Origin: JBIQJD01 sp044507695 | Lineage (GTDB): Bacteria > Bacteroidota > Ignavibacteria > Ignavibacteriales > Ignavibacteriaceae | Length of the DNA: 64,000 nt | NCBI GenBank assembly: GCA_044507695.1 | Contig: JBIQJD010000008.1 | Location: forward strand, 62,001 to 126,000 | Direction: 5' to 3' | Shown: positions 7,560 through 15,169 of the stretch, piece after piece | How the letters are laid out: each line of letters starts with the position of its first letter | How positions within the stretch are numbered: the stretch's first letter is position 1 | Notes under the pieces: model-generated | The model's input: only the letters and a program-made list of their open reading frames with translations | Told to the model about the DNA's origin: nothing | Database searches by the model: none | Translations under genes and position numbers: made by a program

Positions 7560-8459
7560 TTAAAAGTACCCCACTGCCTTTCTGTCTTCCATTGCTGTTT
7601 CGGAAGCCGCATCATCAAGTCTTGTTTCGCCTCTTTCACTTATCCGGGATGTTTTAATTTCGTCAATGATATCATCTATTCCTGCGGCATCGGATTTTAC
7701 TGCGGCAGTACAGGTCATATCGCCAACTGTTCTGAATCTTACATTGGTATTTAAAATTATATCATCCTTATCAATGTGTATAAAATCAGAATACGCAAGA
7801 AGTTTATTTTTACGCAGCACACATGTGCGTAAGTGTGAGTAATAAATTTCAGGCAAAATTATTTTTTCTCTTTTAAGATAATTCCACACATCAAGTTCTG
7901 TCCAGTTGCTTATTGGAAAAACTCTGACATTCTCACCGGGATTTATTTTCCCGTTGAAGATATTCCACAATTCAGGTCTCTGAAGTTTAGGATTCCATTG
8001 ACCAAATTCATCTCTTACAGAAAAAATTCTTTCCTTTGCACGGGCTTTCTCCTCATCGCGCCTGGCTCCGCCAATGCATGCATCAAAATTAAATTCGTTT
8101 ATTGTATCAAGCAGTGTGTATGTCTGAAGTGAGTTTCTTCCCGATTTAGGTTCGGGAAGATTTTTTTCTCTGATAGTATCTTCAACATAACGTATTATTA
8201 AATTTTCATCCAAACGATTTATAAGATTATCACGATAACTGATTACTTCAGGAAAATTATGGCCGGTATCAATATGTACAAGCGGGAACGGAAATTTGCC
8301 CGGACGAAAAGCCTTCTCTGCAAGTCTTACAAGCGTGATTGAATCTTTGCCGCCTGAAAATAATAGTGCCGGGCGCTGAAATTGTCCGGCAGTTTCCCGC
8401 AGAATGTGAATTGCTTCTGCTTCAAGTATATCAAGATAATCGAGGTTGTAGATATCCAT
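7560..8459 (-). CDS. cysD: Sulfate adenylyltransferase subunit 2
   Basis: At 299 residues this is the standard CysD length. It carries the PP-loop SGGKDS at 35-40 that binds ATP, and the conserved CIGGARRDEEKARAKER segment. It forms APS together with the CysN GTPase encoded one base downstream. It lies third from the end of the operon, 48 bases after cysH, the largest gap in the operon. Confidence 0.95.
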   Translation of the reverse strand: MDIYNLDYLDILEAEAIHILRETAGQFQRPALLFSGGKDSITLVRLAEKAFRPGKFPFPLVHIDTGHNFPEVISYRDNLINRLDENLIIRYVEDTIREKNLPEPKSGRNSLQTYTLLDTINEFNFDACIGGARRDEEKARAKERIFSVRDEFGQWNPKLQRPELWNIFNGKINPGENVRVFPISNWTELDVWNYLKREKIILPEIYYSHLRTCVLRKNKLLAYSDFIHIDKDDIILNTNVRFRTVGDMTCTAAVKSDAAGIDDIIDEIKTSRISERGETRLDDAASETAMEDRKAVGYF

Positions 8460-8507
8460 AAATTATTATCCTTTTAATTAAAAATATTTTTCTCTGGAAA
8501 AGATTTA

Positions 8508-9212
8508 TTAACGTGCATGAAGTCCGCATTCTTTTTTAGAATCATCTTCCCACCACCATCTGCCGGCTCTGAAATCTTCATCATCTCTTATTGCGCGTGT
8601 ACAAGGCTGGCATCCAATGCTTACAAATCCTTTATCATGCAGTTTGTTGTATGGAATATTGTTTTGTGAAATGAAATCTTTAACTTCACCTGCTGTCCAG
8701 TTTAACAACGGATGAAATTTTACTAATTCATGGTGTTCATCCCATTCAAGTTTCGTCAATCCTTTTCTGTTTAATGACTGCTCAGCCCTTATGCCGGTAA
8801 TCCAGCAATCCATTCCATTTAATGCGCGTTCCAACGGTTCAACTTTTCTTATACGGCAGCATTCTTTCCTGTTTTCAACTGATTCATAAAAGCTGAACAT
8901 TCCTTTTGTGTTAACCAGGTTTTCAACAAGGTGAGACTGCGGAAAAAATATTTCAATTTTCTTTTCATACTTTTCCACAGTACGGTTTAGTGCATCATAG
9001 GTTTCATAAAAAAGTCTGCCGGTATCAATTGTAAAGATTTTTATGGGAATATCATTTGTGAAAATTATATGTGTGATAACCTGATCTTCAATTCCGAGAC
9101 TTGTTGAAAAAACAATTTTGCCGTAAAACTTTTCAGCAAGAAGTTTTAATGAATCAACAACGGAAATGTTCTGAAGTGATCTGCTGAGTATTTCAATGTT
9201 TGAAGCGGACAT
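8508..9212 (-). CDS. cysH: Adenylylsulfate (APS) reductase, assimilatory
   Basis: A 234-residue CysH-family PP-loop reductase producing sulfite with thioredoxin as donor. It carries the full iron-sulfur set, Cys118-Cys119 (KECCR) and Cys201/Cys204 (GCQPC), which marks the [4Fe-4S] APS-reducing branch rather than PAPS reductase. The catalytic Cys229 lies in the C-terminal KKECGLH motif. APS specificity fits the absence of an APS kinase gene in the operon. It starts 7 bases after metZ ends. Confidence 0.93.
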   Translation of the reverse strand: MSASNIEILSRSLQNISVVDSLKLLAEKFYGKIVFSTSLGIEDQVITHIIFTNDIPIKIFTIDTGRLFYETYDALNRTVEKYEKKIEIFFPQSHLVENLVNTKGMFSFYESVENRKECCRIRKVEPLERALNGMDCWITGIRAEQSLNRKGLTKLEWDEHHELVKFHPLLNWTAGEVKDFISQNNIPYNKLHDKGFVSIGCQPCTRAIRDDEDFRAGRWWWEDDSKKECGLHAR

Positions 9213-9219
9213 AATTTTA

Positions 9220-10389
9220 TTATTTAGAATTATTTAAAGCATTAGTTAAATCGCTGAGAATATCATTAGTGTTTTCAAGTCCTGCTGATATTCTTATCAA
9301 ACCGGGAGTAATTCCAACTGCAAGTTTTTCTTCATCACTTAATTTTGCATGAGTAGTTGAAGCAGGATGAGTAACGGTTGTTCTTGTATCACCAAGATTT
9401 GCAGTAAGAGAAAGAAGCTGCAGTGAATCTAAAAATCTTTTTGCACGATCGAATCCGCCTTTTACTGAAAATGTTATTATTCCTCCACCGAGTTTCATCT
9501 GTTTTTTTGCAAGCTGATATTGAGGATGCGAAGGAAGAAATGGATACTTAACGAATTCAAGCTCAGGATTTTTTTCAAGACTTTGTGCAATCTCAAAAGC
9601 ATTAGCGGAATGTTTTTCCATTCTGAGAGATAATGTTTCAAGGCTTTTGGAGAGCAGCCAGGCATTAAAAGGTGATAAAGCCGGACCGGTTTGTCTTGCA
9701 AAAAAGCGAATCTTATTTATCAGATCTTTCTTACCAACAACAACCCCGCCAAGTACGCGTCCCTGTCCATCAATAAATTTTGTTGCCGAATGAGTAACCA
9801 GGTCAGCGCCAAAATCAGCGGGTGTCTGCAAAACAGGAGTTGCAAAACAATTATCAACATTAAGTATGAGATTGTATTTGTTTTTAAGACTACCGAGAAA
9901 CTCAAGATCAATTAATTCAAGTCCGGGATTGGAAGGAGTTTCAATAAAAATCATTTTAGTAGAAGGAGTAATTGCATTCTCCCATTCCTTTTCATCAGAG
10001 CCATTAACATAGGTATGTGTAATTCCCCAACCGGGAAAAATTTTTGTAAACAACTGATGAGTTGAACCAAACAATGATCTTGAAGCGGCAACATGATCTC
10101 CTGATTTTAAGATTGCCGCCATCCCGGAAAACACAGCAGCCATTCCGGATGCAAACGCAACACCATCTTCGGCGTTTTCAAGTATGCACATCTTTTTTAT
10201 AAACTCGGTTGTATTTGGGTTTGAGAAACGCGAGTAAATATTTCCTTCAATCTCATCGGCAAACAATGCTCTGCCCTGTTCAGCATTTTCAAATGTAAAA
10301 CTTGAAGTAAGATAAAGCGGAACAGAATGTTCTCTGAAAGAAGATTTTACTGCCTGCGTGCGAATAGAAAGTGTTTCTTTGTTTTTCAT
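9220..10389 (-). CDS. metZ: O-succinylhomoserine/O-acetylhomoserine sulfhydrylase (PLP-dependent)
   Basis: A 389-residue Cys/Met-metabolism PLP enzyme. The Schiff-base lysine lies in HSATKFIDGQGRVLGG; the GQGRV continuation is typical of MetZ-type sulfhydrylases, which add sulfide to an activated homoserine to give homocysteine. YSRFSNPNT and TPSNPGLELID are other family motifs. Cystathionine gamma-synthase is the main alternative, but placement directly next to sulfite-reduction genes favours direct sulfhydrylation. This puts a methionine branch in the operon, matching the Met codons of the leader peptides upstream. Confidence 0.9.
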   Translation of the reverse strand: MKNKETLSIRTQAVKSSFREHSVPLYLTSSFTFENAEQGRALFADEIEGNIYSRFSNPNTTEFIKKMCILENAEDGVAFASGMAAVFSGMAAILKSGDHVAASRSLFGSTHQLFTKIFPGWGITHTYVNGSDEKEWENAITPSTKMIFIETPSNPGLELIDLEFLGSLKNKYNLILNVDNCFATPVLQTPADFGADLVTHSATKFIDGQGRVLGGVVVGKKDLINKIRFFARQTGPALSPFNAWLLSKSLETLSLRMEKHSANAFEIAQSLEKNPELEFVKYPFLPSHPQYQLAKKQMKLGGGIITFSVKGGFDRAKRFLDSLQLLSLTANLGDTRTTVTHPASTTHAKLSDEEKLAVGITPGLIRISAGLENTNDILSDLTNALNNSK

Positions 10390-10395
10390 TTTTCC

Positions 10396-11883
10396 TTATT
10401 TAAAAATGATTGTTAAAATGATTTGAAGGCTTATCAGTATTACAAGGGCGCCTGTAAAAATTAATGCTGTTTTGTAGTGAAGTTTACCCGCAATTTTAGC
10501 TGCTATTGGTGCGGCAATTACTCCGCCTACTATTAATCCTGCAACAATCTGCCAGTGAGTTATTCCTAAAAAAATTAAAAATGCTGATGAACTTGCAAGC
10601 GTAACAAAAAACTCAGCAAGATTTACAGCGCCAACAACTTTAACCGGCTGTTTACCTTTTGCAATTAATGTTGATGCAACTACAGGTCCCCAGCCGCCGC
10701 CGCCAATTGCATCAATAAATCCGCCGGCACCGGCAAGCGGTTTTATTCTTTTAACTTCACCTGATGCTTTTTTTCTGCTGAATGCTTTGCGGATAATTAT
10801 TATGCCGAGTATTAATGTATAAGACGCAATAAAAGGTCTGATCAGAAAGCCATATTCTGTTAAAGAGGAAAGAAGAACCGCACCGGTAACTGATCCGATT
10901 ACACCGGGAATAACAATTTTTTTGAACAACGTCCGATCAAGATTTCCGAATTTAAGATGAGATAAACCGGAAGCGCCGCTCGTAAAAATTTCTGAAGTAT
11001 GCACGCTTGCACTTACAGCCGCAGGCGGCACACCAAATGCTAATAAAAATGTTGATGCACTAACTCCGTAAGCCATTCCAAGCATACCATCTATCATTTG
11101 TGCAATGAATCCAGCAGCAATAAAAAGATAAAATGCCGAATCAATAGCTGATAAAGATTGGGTTACAAATTCAAATATTGAAACGAAGGGAATATGCTGC
11201 AGCAGAAGGTGCCCGGAAATCATTAATAAAAGTGAAAAAAGAAAAAGAGGAATTAATTTGTTAGAGCGTTCAGGAGGATTAACTGCAAGCACAGAAGTAA
11301 TTTCATTAAGCTTTTTTACTTTGTATGAAAAATCTCCGTTTAATCTGCTTCTTATAATTGAAAGATTATCTAGTGAGTTTTCAATATCATCCGGAATTGA
11401 ATCATGCAATATTTCTTTTATCCGTTTTGCAATGGTGGGAGATTTTCCGTTTGTGGAGATTGCAAGTTTAAGACTTCCTTTCTGAACTATTGAACTGAGA
11501 TAAAAATCGCAGAGATGCGGAGTATCAGCTACATTGGTTAATATTTTTCTTTTCTGTGCTTCCTGTTTAATTAAGCTGTTCAGTTCTTTATCATTTGCGG
11601 CTGCAATAACTATATCCTTATCATTAAGATCTTCCAATGAAAATTCTTTTCTGATGATCGATAAATTCTCATAGTCTTTTTGAAGTTTTAAAATCTCAGA
11701 TTTTACTGATGGAGCAATTAAAGTAATTTTAGCTGCCGGTGAATTTTTAAGAATTGCATTAACTTTTTCCAATCCCACAGAACCGCCGCCAATAACAAGC
11801 GTATGAAGCTGTTCCAGTTTTAAAAAAACAGGAAACAGTTTGTTAAGATTTTCTTGTTTTATCTGAGATTGAATTGAATACAT
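10396..11883 (-). CDS. Fusion: siroheme synthase N-domain (precorrin-2 dehydrogenase) + TSUP/TauE-SafE transporter
   Basis: One 495-residue chain joins two functions. Residues about 13-200 match CysG-N/Met8: a Rossmann fold (VIGGGSVGLEKV) followed by LKLAISTNGKSPTIAKRIKE, which oxidises precorrin-2 and may insert iron to make siroheme. From about 215 to the end it is hydrophobic, with eight or so helices and the paired TSUP signatures (FIAQMIDGMLGMAYGVSAST and GGFIDAIGGGGWGPVVAST) of sulfite/sulfonate exporters. The gene lies 6 bases from both neighbours. A sulfate importer or sulfite exporter role is likely but direction is unknown. The frame is continuous, so this is not an assembly frameshift. 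Confidence 0.88.
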   Translation of the reverse strand: MYSIQSQIKQENLNKLFPVFLKLEQLHTLVIGGGSVGLEKVNAILKNSPAAKITLIAPSVKSEILKLQKDYENLSIIRKEFSLEDLNDKDIVIAAANDKELNSLIKQEAQKRKILTNVADTPHLCDFYLSSIVQKGSLKLAISTNGKSPTIAKRIKEILHDSIPDDIENSLDNLSIIRSRLNGDFSYKVKKLNEITSVLAVNPPERSNKLIPLFLFSLLLMISGHLLLQHIPFVSIFEFVTQSLSAIDSAFYLFIAAGFIAQMIDGMLGMAYGVSASTFLLAFGVPPAAVSASVHTSEIFTSGASGLSHLKFGNLDRTLFKKIVIPGVIGSVTGAVLLSSLTEYGFLIRPFIASYTLILGIIIIRKAFSRKKASGEVKRIKPLAGAGGFIDAIGGGGWGPVVASTLIAKGKQPVKVVGAVNLAEFFVTLASSSAFLIFLGITHWQIVAGLIVGGVIAAPIAAKIAGKLHYKTALIFTGALVILISLQIILTIIFK

Positions 11884-11889
11884 TAATAA

Positions 11890-12660
11890 TTATTTCCTCA
11901 ATTCTTCAGTGAAAATCTTTTTTGCAAGCGGATGAAGTGAGACAACTTCCCCAAAAATTATAATTGCGGGAGAAGAAATATTTGCTTCAATAGTTTTGGT
12001 ATAAATTTGTGCAGCATCAGAAACAACAATTTTTTCATCAGGCAGAGAACCGTTTTGAATTACCGCAGCAGGTAAGGAAGCTTTGCCAGCATCAATAAAA
12101 ATTTGTGCAATCTCTTTCAGCCTGGATAATCCCATCAGAATAACAACAGAAGCATTGCTTTCAGCGGCGCGGTAAACATCCCGCGGAATTGTGCCGGCAG
12201 CATTTGTTCCGGTAAGAACCCAGAAGCTTTCGTTTATTCCTCTTTTTGTTAAAGGAATATGCTGAAGTGCCGGAACAGAAGTGTGGCTCGATATGCCGGG
12301 AATGACTTCAACCGGAATATTAAATATTTGTGCATACTCAAGCTCTTCATAACCTCTGCCGAATATAAACGGATCACCGCCTTTTAAACGAACTACATGA
12401 CCGGAGGTAAGAGCATGTTCAATGATTAATTCATTTATCTGCTGCTGCGTATACGAAGCATAGCCTGCTCTTTTTCCAACAAAAATTATTTTTGCCCGGG
12501 CAGATGCATATTTCAGCAGATCGGTATTAACGAGTGCATCATATAAGATAACATCTGCGGAAGCAATTGCTTTTATTCCTTTTATTGTTATAAGATCGGG
12601 ATCACCGGGTCCGGCGCCAACCAATGTTAGTTTTGGAATGATCGGATTATTTTTCATCAA
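11890..12660 (-). CDS. cobA: Uroporphyrinogen-III C-methyltransferase (SUMT)
   Basis: This 256-residue SAM-dependent methylase converts uroporphyrinogen III to precorrin-2, the first committed siroheme step. VGAGPGDPDLITIKG, LKGGDPFIFGRG and ALQHIPLTKRG are hallmark motifs. It overlaps the end of the sulfite reductase gene by 14 bases, so the two are translationally coupled, and precedes the precorrin-2 dehydrogenase fusion. The module therefore makes the siroheme that the reductase needs. Confidence 0.95.
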   Translation of the reverse strand: MMKNNPIIPKLTLVGAGPGDPDLITIKGIKAIASADVILYDALVNTDLLKYASARAKIIFVGKRAGYASYTQQQINELIIEHALTSGHVVRLKGGDPFIFGRGYEELEYAQIFNIPVEVIPGISSHTSVPALQHIPLTKRGINESFWVLTGTNAAGTIPRDVYRAAESNASVVILMGLSRLKEIAQIFIDAGKASLPAAVIQNGSLPDEKIVVSDAAQIYTKTIEANISSPAIIIFGEVVSLHPLAKKIFTEELRK

Positions 12661-14779
12661 CTACTTCCTCGTTTAATTTCTCATCTACCCGGGATTCCCT
12701 GTAAGCTTTTGCCGCTGTAAAAAACTTTTCAGCTTGTTTAAGATATTCTTCAGCGAATTCTTTGGCGGGTTCATTCTTATTTATTTGAAGCACTGTTGTT
12801 TTAAAATCAACCGGGAAGGAAAAAATTCCTGCTGAAGTATAATGCTGATCAAAATCATTAATGATTCCGATCTGAGTATTGCATGTTAAATCTTTTAAAA
12901 GCAGGAGAGCTTTTGCGGAATTTATGAACGATGAATAAGCATGATAAATTGAATCAGCATATTTTCCCGCTGAAAGATTTTCTTTGGAGAAATTAAGTTT
13001 TTCTTCTGAATCAAATAATAAAGTTGCAACCAGATCAATTATAACTCCGGCGCATTCACCAACTCCAACTTCAGTTGTGTATGCCTGATCAGAACCCCAA
13101 TCAATATAATCCTCCTGAACAGTGCCTGATAAATCAGCAAGCGGGAGAAGCAGGCGGTAAAAATAATTTTTTCCTGTGCGGTCATAATAATCATTAAACT
13201 TTTCTTCATTTAAGGAATTGGATTGATAATCTTTTAAAATAGTTCTAAGTGCATCAACAGCACGTTTGCTTGGTATTTTGATGACTCTTTCTGCAAATCT
13301 TCCGCTTCCGTTACCAATGCCTCCGCCGCCAAGCAGCAGTTGGAGCGCAGGCAGAACTTTTCCGTTATGTTTTAATGAACTTCCGTGAAAACCAATATTT
13401 GCCAAACCATGCTGTCCGCATGAATTCATGCATCCGCTTATTTTAATTTTGATATCTCTGTTAAAAATCAAATCGGGAAACTCTTCTTTAATTACTCTTT
13501 CAAACTCAACGGAGACAGCAGTGCTGTTTGAAATTCCGAGATTGCAAGTATCAGTTCCGGGGCATGCGGTAATATCGGCAGTGGTATCAAAACCGGGATC
13601 AGCGAGATTAATTTTCAGCAGCTCATTATAGATAACCGGCAGCAGTTCAATTCTAATATATTTAAGAATAAACCCCTGGTTAATTGTAATTCTTATATCA
13701 TCTGCGGCGTATTTCTTAACTATTCCGGCAAGTTTTCTTGCATCTGCTGTGGTTAAATTTCCAAGCTGAACTTTCACGCTTGCGGCGTAATATCCTTTCT
13801 GTTTCTGCGGGAACACATTTGTCTTTAACCAGATTTCGTAAGCGGCATTATTTTCAATAAGAACGGAAGGAATTTCTGTTATCTGAGGGATTGAGGGTTC
13901 ATCAATTGCATACCTGTTTATCTTATAGGTTTTTGATTTAAGAGCAGCACGTTCTTGCTCAGCCTGTTTCAGTAATTCAGTTAAACCAATTTTATTAAGC
14001 AGATGTTTAAGGCGCGCTTTGTTGCGGTTATTTCTTTCTCCCAAACGATCAAACACCCTGAGAATGCTTTCAATAAAAGGAATGATAAGATCTTCGTGCA
14101 GGAATTCGTACGCAGTTTGAGCAGCATTGGGAACGGCTCCCAATCCGCCGCCAACAACCACTTTAAATCCTCTCTGCTCAATTCCATTTTCATTTTTCAG
14201 CTTTGGTATGAATCCAATATCATTCATAAATGTGAAAGCTGAATCAGAATCACTTGAAGAAAAAGTGATTTTAAATTTTCTGCCAAGTTCCTGGCAAATC
14301 GGGTTCCTTAAAAAATATTTAAAAGTTTCATGTGCATATGGAGAAACATCAAAAGGTTCATCCGGATCAATTCCCGCACTTGCTGATGCAGTTACATTTC
14401 TTACAGTATTGCCGCATGCTTCTCTTATTGTTATATCATCATGTGCAAGTTTTTCCCAGAGTTCCGGAGTTTTATCAAGACTTACATAATGAATTTGAAT
14501 ATCCTGCCGGGTTGTAAGATGAAGCCAGCCATTGGAGTATTCGTCTGATATGTCTGAAATTCTAAGCAGTTGTTTTGTTGTTACCTTGCCGAACGGGAGT
14601 TTTATTCTTACCATTTGAACGCCGAACTGCCGCTGGCCGTAGATACCGCGTGCAAGCCTGATGCTTCTGAATTTATCTTCATCAATTTCACCGGTTTGAT
14701 AGAGGTGAATTTTTCTACCGAGATCAACAATCTCTTTTTGCACAACCGGATTAAGCAATTCAGTGTCAAAACTTTTCAT
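12647..14779 (-). CDS. sir: Siroheme sulfite reductase (hemoprotein) with C-terminal helical extension
   Basis: Reduces sulfite to sulfide by six electrons. Two nitrite/sulfite-reductase ferredoxin-like halves are visible, and the siroheme/[4Fe-4S] cysteines are intact: Cys406 and Cys412 (TACPGTDTC), Cys450 and Cys454 (SGCMNSC). At 710 residues it is about 150 longer than simple ferredoxin-type enzymes. The extra C-terminus from about 570 begins GVGECAGVIIDLV and is helical with HEPN-like spacing (SIYHAYSSFINSAKALL). Nitrite is an alternative substrate, but all neighbours are sulfur genes. First structural gene of the operon, preceded by a GAAGGA ribosome site. Confidence 0.92.
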   Translation of the reverse strand: MKSFDTELLNPVVQKEIVDLGRKIHLYQTGEIDEDKFRSIRLARGIYGQRQFGVQMVRIKLPFGKVTTKQLLRISDISDEYSNGWLHLTTRQDIQIHYVSLDKTPELWEKLAHDDITIREACGNTVRNVTASASAGIDPDEPFDVSPYAHETFKYFLRNPICQELGRKFKITFSSSDSDSAFTFMNDIGFIPKLKNENGIEQRGFKVVVGGGLGAVPNAAQTAYEFLHEDLIIPFIESILRVFDRLGERNNRNKARLKHLLNKIGLTELLKQAEQERAALKSKTYKINRYAIDEPSIPQITEIPSVLIENNAAYEIWLKTNVFPQKQKGYYAASVKVQLGNLTTADARKLAGIVKKYAADDIRITINQGFILKYIRIELLPVIYNELLKINLADPGFDTTADITACPGTDTCNLGISNSTAVSVEFERVIKEEFPDLIFNRDIKIKISGCMNSCGQHGLANIGFHGSSLKHNGKVLPALQLLLGGGGIGNGSGRFAERVIKIPSKRAVDALRTILKDYQSNSLNEEKFNDYYDRTGKNYFYRLLLPLADLSGTVQEDYIDWGSDQAYTTEVGVGECAGVIIDLVATLLFDSEEKLNFSKENLSAGKYADSIYHAYSSFINSAKALLLLKDLTCNTQIGIINDFDQHYTSAGIFSFPVDFKTTVLQINKNEPAKEFAEEYLKQAEKFFTAAKAYRESRVDEKLNEEVVDEK

Positions 14780-14807
14780 CAGCAGGTTCCTTCAATTATT
14801 TCTGATT

Positions 14808-14843
14808 AAAAACAAAAAAGCCTTTCATTTGTTGAAAGGCTTT
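14808..14843 (-). terminator. Attenuator 2: intrinsic terminator in sulfur-operon leader
   Basis: On the minus strand AAAGCCTTTCA (14843-14833) pairs with TGAAAGGCTTT (from 14827), loop of five bases, followed by a T-rich run ending at 14808. It lies 28 bases before the sir start codon, so if formed it should stop transcription ahead of the whole operon. Its 5' arm can instead pair with the end of leader ORF 2. Confidence 0.88.
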
Positions 14844-14870
14844 CCTATGCAGAAGATGTTATTCTTCAAA

Positions 14871-14933
14871 CTATTTGGGGAAAGCCTTTACCGGCATCAT
14901 AAATGAACAGCACATATTTATTAAGAAATACAT
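14871..14933 (-). CDS. Leader peptide 2, Cys/Met-rich (attenuation)
   Basis: Minus strand ATG at 14933-14931 to TAG at 14873-14871, 20 codons. A good ribosome site (AGAAGGA) precedes it. Residues 6-13 read NMCCSFMM, so five of 20 residues (besides the start) are Cys or Met. Codons 15-19 encode the strand AAAGGCTTTCC (14889-14879), an 11-base perfect complement of GGAAAGCCTTT (14845-14835), which covers the 5' arm of terminator 2. A ribosome stalled at the Cys or Met codons leaves this strand free to form an antiterminator; one that reaches the stop codon covers it. Both leader peptides share the INMC core. Confidence 0.82.
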   Translation of the reverse strand: MYFLINMCCSFMMPVKAFPK

Positions 14934-14954
14934 AACAGATCCTTCTGAGATTGC

Positions 14955-14993
14955 AAAAAAAAAAGCCTTTCAATTTTTGGTTGAAAGGCTTTT
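14955..14993 (-). terminator. Attenuator 1: intrinsic terminator in sulfur-operon leader
   Basis: On the minus strand AAAAGCCTTTCAA (14993-14981) pairs perfectly over 13 bases with TTGAAAGGCTTTT (14973-14961) across a seven-base loop, and the T-run contains ten Ts ending at 14955. It is followed, not preceded, by leader ORF 2, giving two serial decision points. The plus strand lacks a T-tract after the hairpin, which fixes the orientation. Confidence 0.9.
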
Positions 14994-15034
14994 GTAAAAA
15001 ATAAAAGTTCTATATAATTATTTCAGTAAGCCTT

Positions 15035-15109
15035 TCATAATAATAAACAGCACATACAGCACATCATCATGCTGCACATATTGATCATTATGAAAAGGCT
15101 TTTTGTCAT
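15035..15109 (-). CDS. Leader peptide 1, Cys/Met-rich (attenuation)
   Basis: Minus strand ATG at 15109-15107 to TGA at 15037-15035, 24 residues. Residues 8-21 read MINMCSMMMCCMCC; in total there are seven Met and five Cys, half of the peptide, which is far beyond chance. Three mutually exclusive pairings exist: AAGCCTTTTCATAAT inside the ORF with ATTATGAAAGGCTT across its end; that second strand (TGAAAGGCTT, 15037-15028) with AAGCCTTTCA of terminator 1; and terminator 1 itself. These correspond to the 1:2, 2:3 and 3:4 pairings of the trp attenuator. The ribosome site is weak. The ORF is too short for ordinary gene finders. Confidence 0.88.
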   Translation of the reverse strand: MTKSLFIMINMCSMMMCCMCCLLL

Positions 15110-15122
15110 TATGGTCTTAGTT

Positions 15123-15169
15123 GTTGAAAATTTCAACGTGAATATAGTAATTAAATTTTCTGACGCAAA
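15123..15169 (-). promoter_or_regulatory. Predicted promoter and palindromic operator of the sulfur operon
   Basis: On the minus strand TTTG (15169-15166), a 19-base spacer and TATATTCA (15146-15139) resemble the Bacteroidota sigma consensus TTTG / TAnnTTTG. Immediately downstream, covering the expected start point, is a perfect palindrome GTTGAAAATTTCAAC (15123-15137), which could be an operator or a short 5' RNA hairpin. Leader ORF 1 begins 14 bases later. Promoter match is good at five or six key positions; the regulator is unknown. Confidence 0.5.

Noticed and set aside
7559..7639. Upstream start for cysN at 7639
   Set aside because: It would lie inside cysD, and the normal CysN N-terminus begins at 7558.
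14810..14845. Hairpin as a plus-strand terminator
   Set aside because: The T-tract is only on the minus strand, directly before sir; the plus strand after the stem reads TTTCC.
14780..15120. SAM riboswitch or T-box as the sulfur leader element
   Set aside because: No SAM-riboswitch core or T-box sequence is visible, and the Cys/Met ORFs with complementary strands explain the hairpins better.
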